Shown: piece after piece, positions 58,048-64,000 of the stretch | How positions within the stretch are numbered: position 1 is the stretch's first letter | Layout of the letters: each line of letters begins with the position of its first letter | Assembly (NCBI GenBank): GCA_022747635.1 | Contig: JAKTNV010000771.1 | Span: 1-64,000 of the forward strand | Direction of reading: 5' to 3' | Length of the DNA: 64,000 nucleotides | DNA from: Hetaerina americana | Lineage: Eukaryota > Arthropoda > Insecta > Odonata > Calopterygidae | Made by a program: the position numbers and the translations under genes | Notes under the pieces: model-generated | The model's database searches: none | What the model was told of the DNA's origin: nothing | Seen by the model: only the letters and a program-made list of their open reading frames with translations

Positions 58048-60845
58048 GAGCGGGTTTCTCTGTATATACAATAGCGTTAACACGTAATTTTTAACACCAT
58101 ATTTATCTATAGAAAAATAAAAGAATATCAAAAAAAGGATTTTGAAATACTAGAAAGAAAAAATATCTAGAGAAAGCACGCGAATTTAACGAAATAAGAA
58201 AAATAAAAAAACCAGCATTGTTTAGGACATATTACCAAACAAAAGCGTCTAAAATTATGTCACCACATTTTAATAATTATGACCACCGCGTTGAAAATTA
58301 TAAAACCTAATTTCGCAATGAAAAATCAACGAATTAATAAAAAGGTGTGAAATATTTGAAAAGAAATAATTTTGAGCAAATACGCGATTTTATCGAAATC
58401 ACGAAAAATGGCCAAAAATGAGCAGTTTTTAAAGGACATAGCACAACACAACATACACGTATAAAATTGAAGTACCATTAATTGCGATGTAACACTCAAC
58501 GAATGGTGTAAAAAAGAGTTTGATATACTATAAAGAAAAAATTGAGAGAAAATACACGATTTTATCGAAAACACAGAAAATAATGAAAACAAGCAGTTTT
58601 CTGTGGATGAACAAAATAATTTTCGCGTTAAAATTTTTTTAAAGATATTTTGCCCGGGGAAAATCAACGAATTATGAAAAAATATTTCTGAAATCCTTGA
58701 AAGGAAAAAAATGAGAGAAAATAAAAGATTTAACGAAAAATAAAAACAAGCGAGTTGTTTTTATCGGACATACCACACAATAAATGCGTCTATAAAAAAC
58801 CAAAACATTTTTCGATCGAAAAATTAACGATTAATGAAAAAAGGAGTTTTAAATTCTAAAAATTAAAATTTGAGAGAAAACAAAATAATGTACCAAAAAC
58901 ACGAAATGTGATAAAAAACCATAAGTTTCCTGTGGTCATGCCATAAAAAATACGTGTTTTATATGTAACTCAATATCTTTTGATGCAAAAATCAACGAAT
59001 GAGGAAGAATGGCGCTTGAAATCCTTTAAAAAAAAAGAAAATCCTAGATTTCTTCGAAAACACGATAAATGAATAAAAACGAGACTTTTCTGTGAACATA
59101 CCATATTAAATACGCAGCAAAATTATAAAACGATATTTTACAATGGAAAAATCAACGAATCATGAAAATAGGAGTTGGAAATACTTGAAGGAAAATAATT
59201 GAAAAATATTTGCTATGTAACGGAAACACGAAGAATGAATGAAAACCAAAAGTGTTCTGTGGGGATACCACAAAAAATAAGCGTTCAAAAATATAACTGC
59301 GTACTTTCCGATGCAAAAATCAACGAAGGATGAAGAAAGGAGTTTGAAATACTAAAATGGAAACAATAAACGGACACACGCGTATTTATTGTAAAATAAT
59401 TAATAAAAATATCAGTTTTCTGTGGACATAAAAAACATACGCGTTTGAAATTTCAACGTTGCATCCTGCGATGAAACAACCAACAAATGGTGAAAAAAGT
59501 GTTTGAAAAACTTTAAAGAAAAAATTGAGAGAAAATATCCGATTTCATCGAAAACACGCAAAGTGAATAAAACCGAGCAGTTTTCAATGGATATACCAAA
59601 CAATATACGCGTCTTAAATTTTTACCATCATTTTTTGCGATGTAATAATCTATTAATAATCGAACTATTTCTTCGGGCATAATTAAAACCATAGGCTTTT
59701 AAATTTTTAATCCATATTTTCCGATGCATAATTCAACAAATGATCAAAAAAAGAGTTTGCTAAAGACTAGAAATGAAAACAATTGAGGGAAAATACGCGG
59801 TTCTATCGGTAATCCGAAATATGAATTTAAATAAAAAATTTTCTAAACATATGACAATAAAAACGCTTTTTAAATTATAAAACCATATTTTGCAATGGAA
59901 AAATCAACCGATGATTAAAAAAGGCGTTTGAAATTGCATAAAAAAAACACGAAAAGTTGATAAAAAATGAGCAGTTTTCAATGGATGTACCAAAAAATTT
60001 ACGGGTCTTAAATTTCTACCACCATATTTTGCGATGTAAATATCAACGAATGCTGAAAATAGGAGTTTGATATGCTTGAAAGATAAAAATTGAGAAAAAA
60101 TACGCAATTTTTTTAAAACAAAAAATGTATAAAAACGAACTGTTTTCTTCTTACAGAATAAAGAACATAGGATTTTAAATTATTACTCTATATTTTCCGA
60201 TGTAAAAACCACGAATAATGAAAAAAAGAGTTTGAAATACTTGGCAGCAAAAAATTGAGAAAAAATACGCGATTTTATCGAAAACTCGCAAAATGAATTA
60301 AAGCAAAAAATTTTCTCTTCAATGACCATTGAATTAACTCGTATCTTTTTTCCAATCCGTATTTTTCCATGGCAAAATTAACGAAAGATGAGAATGGGAG
60401 TTTGAAATACTCGACAGCAAAAAATTAAGAGGAAATAGCTGATTTCATCGCAAAGCCGATAAATGAATAAAAACCAATAATTATCTCTTAAAATATCACA
60501 ATAAAAACGCTTTTATAATTATAAAACCATATTTTGCAAAGGAAAAATCAACGAATGTTGATTAAAGGAGTTGGAAGTAGTTAAAAATCCAGAAATGAAA
60601 AATTGAGAGAAAATATGCGAATTTTTCGGATTCATGAAAAATCTATTTAAATGAGTAGTTTTCTCAGAACATTCCTCAAAATATACGCATTTAAACTAAA
60701 ACTCCAAAATTTGGACTGGGAATATCAACAATTAGTGAACAATTTTGCTTCAAATACTTTAAAAAAGGAGTATTAAATGCTTTAAAAGAGAGCATTCCGA
60801 GAAAATACCTGATTTCATTGAAGACACAAAAAATATTTAAAAAAA
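58048..60845 (+). repeat. HOR copy 16 (2798 bp)
   Basis: GACACACGCGTAT near 59371; private GAAAAACTTTAAAG near 59506 and ACGCAATTTTT near 60102, the latter shared with copy 17. Confidence 0.86.
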
Positions 60846-63640
60846 GAGCGGGTTTCTCTGTACATACAATAGCGTTAACACGTAATTTTTAACACCATAT
60901 TTATCTATAGAAAAATAAAAGAATATCAAAAAAAGGATTTTGAAATACTAGAAAGAAAAAATATCTAGAGAAAGCACGCGAATTTAACGAAATAAGAAAA
61001 ATAAAAAAACCAGCATTGTTTAGGACATATTACCAAACAAAAGCGTCTAAAATTATGTCACCACATTTTAATAATTATGACCACCGCGTTGAAAATTATA
61101 AAACCTAATTTCGCAATGAAAAATCAACGAATTAATAAAAAGGTGTGAAATATTTGAAAAGAAATAATTTTGAGCAAATACGCGATTTTATCGAAATCAC
61201 GAAAAATGGCCAAAAATGAGCAGTTTTTAAAGGACATAGCACAACACAACATACACGTATAAAATTGAAGTACCATTAATTGCGATGTAACACTCAACGA
61301 ATGGTGTAAAAAAGAGTTTGATATACTATAAAGAAAAAATTGAGAGAAAATACACGATTTTATCGAAAACACAGAAAATAATGAAAACAAGCAGTTTTCT
61401 GTGGATGAACAAAAAAATTTTCGCGTTTAACTTTTTTTAAAGATATTTTGCCCGGGGAAAATCAACGAATTATGAAAAAATATTTCTGAAATCCTTGAAA
61501 GGAAAAAAATGAGAGAAAATAAAAGATTTAACGAAAAATAAAAACAAGCGAGTAGTTTTTATCGGACATACCACACAATAAATGCGTCTATAAAAAACCA
61601 AAACATTTTTCGATCGAAAAATTAACGAATAATGAAAAAAGGAATTTTAAATTCTAAAAATTAAAATTTGAGAGAAAACAAAATAATGTACCAAAAACAC
61701 GAAATGTGATAAAAAACCATAAGTTTCCTGTGGTCATGCCATAAAAAATACGTGTTTCATATGTAACTCAATATCTTTTGATGCAAAAATCAACGAATGA
61801 GAAAGAATGGCGCTTGAAATCCTTTAAAAAAAAAGAAAATCCTAGATTTCTTCGAAATCACGATAAATGAATAAAAACGAGACTTTTCTGTGAACATACC
61901 ATATTAAATACGCAGCAAAATTATAAAACGATATTTTACAATGGAAAAATCAACGAATCATGAAAATAGGAGTTGGAAATACTTGAAGGAAAATAATTGA
62001 AAAATATTTGCTATGTAACGGAAACACGAAGAATGAATGAAAACCAAAAGTGTTCTGTTGGGATACCACAAAAAATAAGCGTTCAAAAATATAACTGCGT
62101 ATTTTCCGATGCAAAAATCAACGAAGGATGAAGAAAGGAGTTTGAAATACTAAAATGGAAACAATAAACGGACACACGCGTATTTATTGTAAAATAATTA
62201 ATAAAAATATCAGTTTTCTGTGGACATAAAAAACATACGCGTTTGAAATTTCAACGTTGTATCCTGCGATGAAACAACCAACAAATGGTGAAAAAAGTGT
62301 TTGAAATACTTTAAAGAAAAAATTGAGAGAAAATACCCGATTTCATCGAAAACACGCAAAGTGAATAAAACCGAGCAGTTTTCAATGGATATACCAAACA
62401 TTATACGCGTCTTAAATTTTTACCATCATTTTTTGCGATGTGCTAATCTATTAATAATGGAACTATTTCCTTCGGGCATAATTAAAACCATAGGCTTTTA
62501 AATTTTTAATCCCTATTTTCCGATGCATAATTCAACAAATGATGAAAAAAAGAGTTTGCTAAAGACTTAAAATAAAAACAATTGAGGGAAAATACGCGGT
62601 TCCATCGGTAATCCGAAATATGAATATAAATAAAAAAATTTCTAAACATATGACAATAAAAACGCTTTTTAAATTATAAAACCATATTTTGCAATGGAAA
62701 AATCAACCGATGATGAAAAAAGGCGTTTGAAGTTACGTAAAACATCCAAAGTTGATAAAAAACGAGCAGTTTTCAATGGATATACCAAAAAATATACGGG
62801 TCTTAAATTTTAACCACCATATTTTGCGATGTAAATATCAACGAATGCTGAAAATAGGAGTTTGATATGCTTGAAAGATAAAAATTGAGAAAAAATACGC
62901 AATTTTTTTAAAACAAAAAATGTATAAAAACGAACTGTTTTCTTCTTACAGAATAAAGAACATAGGATTTTAAATTATTACTCTATATTTTCCGATGTAA
63001 AAACCACGAATAATGAAAAAAAGAGTTTGAAATACTTGGCAGCAAAAAATTGAGAAAAAATACGCGATTTTATCGAAAACTCGCAAAATGAATTAAAGCA
63101 AAAAATTTTCTCTTCAATGACCATTGAATTAACTCGTATCTTTTTTCCAATCCGTATTTTTCCATGGCAAAATTAACGAAAGATGAGAATGGGAGTTTGA
63201 AATACTCGACAGCAAAAAATTAAGAGGAAATAGCTGATTTCATCGCAAAGCCGATAAATGAATAAAAACCAATAATTATCTCTTAAAATATCACAATAAA
63301 AACGCTTTTATAATTATAAAACCATATTTTGCAAAGGAAAAATCAACGAATGTTGATTAAAGGAGTTGGAAGTAGTTAAAAATCCAGAAATGAAAAATTG
63401 AGAGAAAATATGCGAATTTTTCGGATTCATGAAAAATCTATTTAAATGAGTAGTTTTCTCAGAACATTCCTCAAAATATACGCATTTAAACTAAAACTCC
63501 AAAATTTGGACTGGGAATATCAACGATTAGTGAACAATTTTGCTTCAAATACTTTAAAAAAGGAGTATTAAATGCTTTAAAAGAGAGCATTCCGAGAAAA
63601 TACCTGATTTCATTGAAGACACAAAAAATATTTAAAAAAA
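60846..63640 (+). repeat. HOR copy 17 (2795 bp)
   Basis: GACACACGCGTAT near 62169 together with GATGTGCTAATC near 62437 and GTTACGTAAAACATCC near 62732, so its second half is of the left-arm type. Confidence 0.86.
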
Positions 63641-64000
63641 GAGCGGGTTTCTCTGTATATACAATAGCGTTAACACGTAATTTTTAACATCATATTTATC
63701 TATAGAAAAATAAAAGAATATCAAAAAAAGGATTTTGAAATACTAGAAAGAAAAAATATCTAGAGAAAGCACGCGAATTTAACGAAATAAGAAAAATAAA
63801 AAAACCAGCATTGTTTAGGACATATTACCAAACAAAAGCGTCTAAAATTATGTCACCACATTTTAATAATTATGACCACCGCGTTGAAAATTATAAAACC
63901 TAATTTCGCAATGAAAAATCAACGAATTAATAAAAAGGTGTGAAATATTTGAAAAGAAATAATTTTGAGCAAATACGCGATTTTATCGAAATCACGAAAA
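63641..64000 (+). repeat. HOR copy 18, partial at the window edge
   Basis: First 360 bp of a unit of the TTCTCTGTAT type; the array continues beyond the window. Confidence 0.88.

Larger units (their letters stand above)
29084..64000. repeat. A+T-rich higher-order satellite array, right arm
   Basis: Continuation of the left array in the same orientation and phase. GAGCGGG anchors lie at 29131, 31925, 34729, 38486, 41285, 44069, 46864, 49662, 52458, 55254, 58048, 60846 and 63641. Spacing is 2784-2804 bp except for one interval of 3757 bp. Short open frames of 63-113 codons recur once per unit in the same place and carry no recognisable domain. No gene, transposon or other insertion was seen in this arm. 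Confidence 0.93.

Noticed and set aside
1..64000. CENP-B box in the satellite
   Set aside because: I scanned for the TTCGnnnnAnnCGGG core by eye and found no match; TTCGGGCAT does not fit.

Overview
This is a eukaryotic chromosome segment, most likely from an arthropod (inferred from the A+T-rich satellite, the 55-90 bp introns suggested by splice signals, and a Polinton gene set of the kind common in insects). No host gene, rRNA or tRNA was seen. The window has three parts: satellite (1-13770), one complete 15,307-bp Polinton/Maverick element, also called adintovirus-like (13771-29077), and more of the same satellite (29084-64000).

The satellite is a higher-order repeat (HOR). A unit of about 2.8 kb recurs head to tail; I anchored 18 copies on the motif GAGCGGG. 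Each unit holds about 16-17 diverged A+T-rich monomers, mostly 160-180 bp, recognisable by an ATCAACGAAT-like core. Adjacent HOR copies are nearly identical, whereas monomers within one copy are clearly diverged, the same architecture as primate alpha satellite. The short open frames in the array recur with each unit and look like chance frames.

The Polinton begins AGTAGGGGG, ends CCCCCTACT, carries terminal inverted repeats (TIRs) of 397/396 bp and is flanked by a perfect 6-bp target duplication, CATTCC. The uninterrupted target is visible in neighbouring HOR copies. From left to right it holds: a spliced small minus-strand gene (128 codons predicted); a noncoding stretch with three 179-bp repeats; protein-primed DNA polymerase B with a probable 5' coding exon and one in-frame stop between palm motifs A and B; an A32/FtsK-type packaging ATPase; a small basic protein with a hydrophobic tail; a coiled-coil-like basic protein; an rve integrase with a C-terminal chromodomain; a penton-like minor capsid candidate; a basic virion-type protein; the probable double jelly-roll major capsid protein; an adenain-like cysteine protease; two related small proteins of a Polinton-associated family; a protein with an internal repeat; and a convergent minus-strand gene with a clear TATA box.

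Together these are modules for replication (polymerase), integration (integrase and TIRs) and virion formation (ATPase, protease, capsid proteins). Genes from 20049 to 25770 are packed with ATGA/TAATG overlaps. Apart from the polymerase stop, every frame looks open. The TIRs differ at about ten positions by eye, so the insertion may not be very recent. The most notable points are the nested insertion in a HOR satellite, the single stop in the polymerase, two genes or exons visible only through splice signals, the paralogous pair of small proteins, and the rearranged HOR copies.
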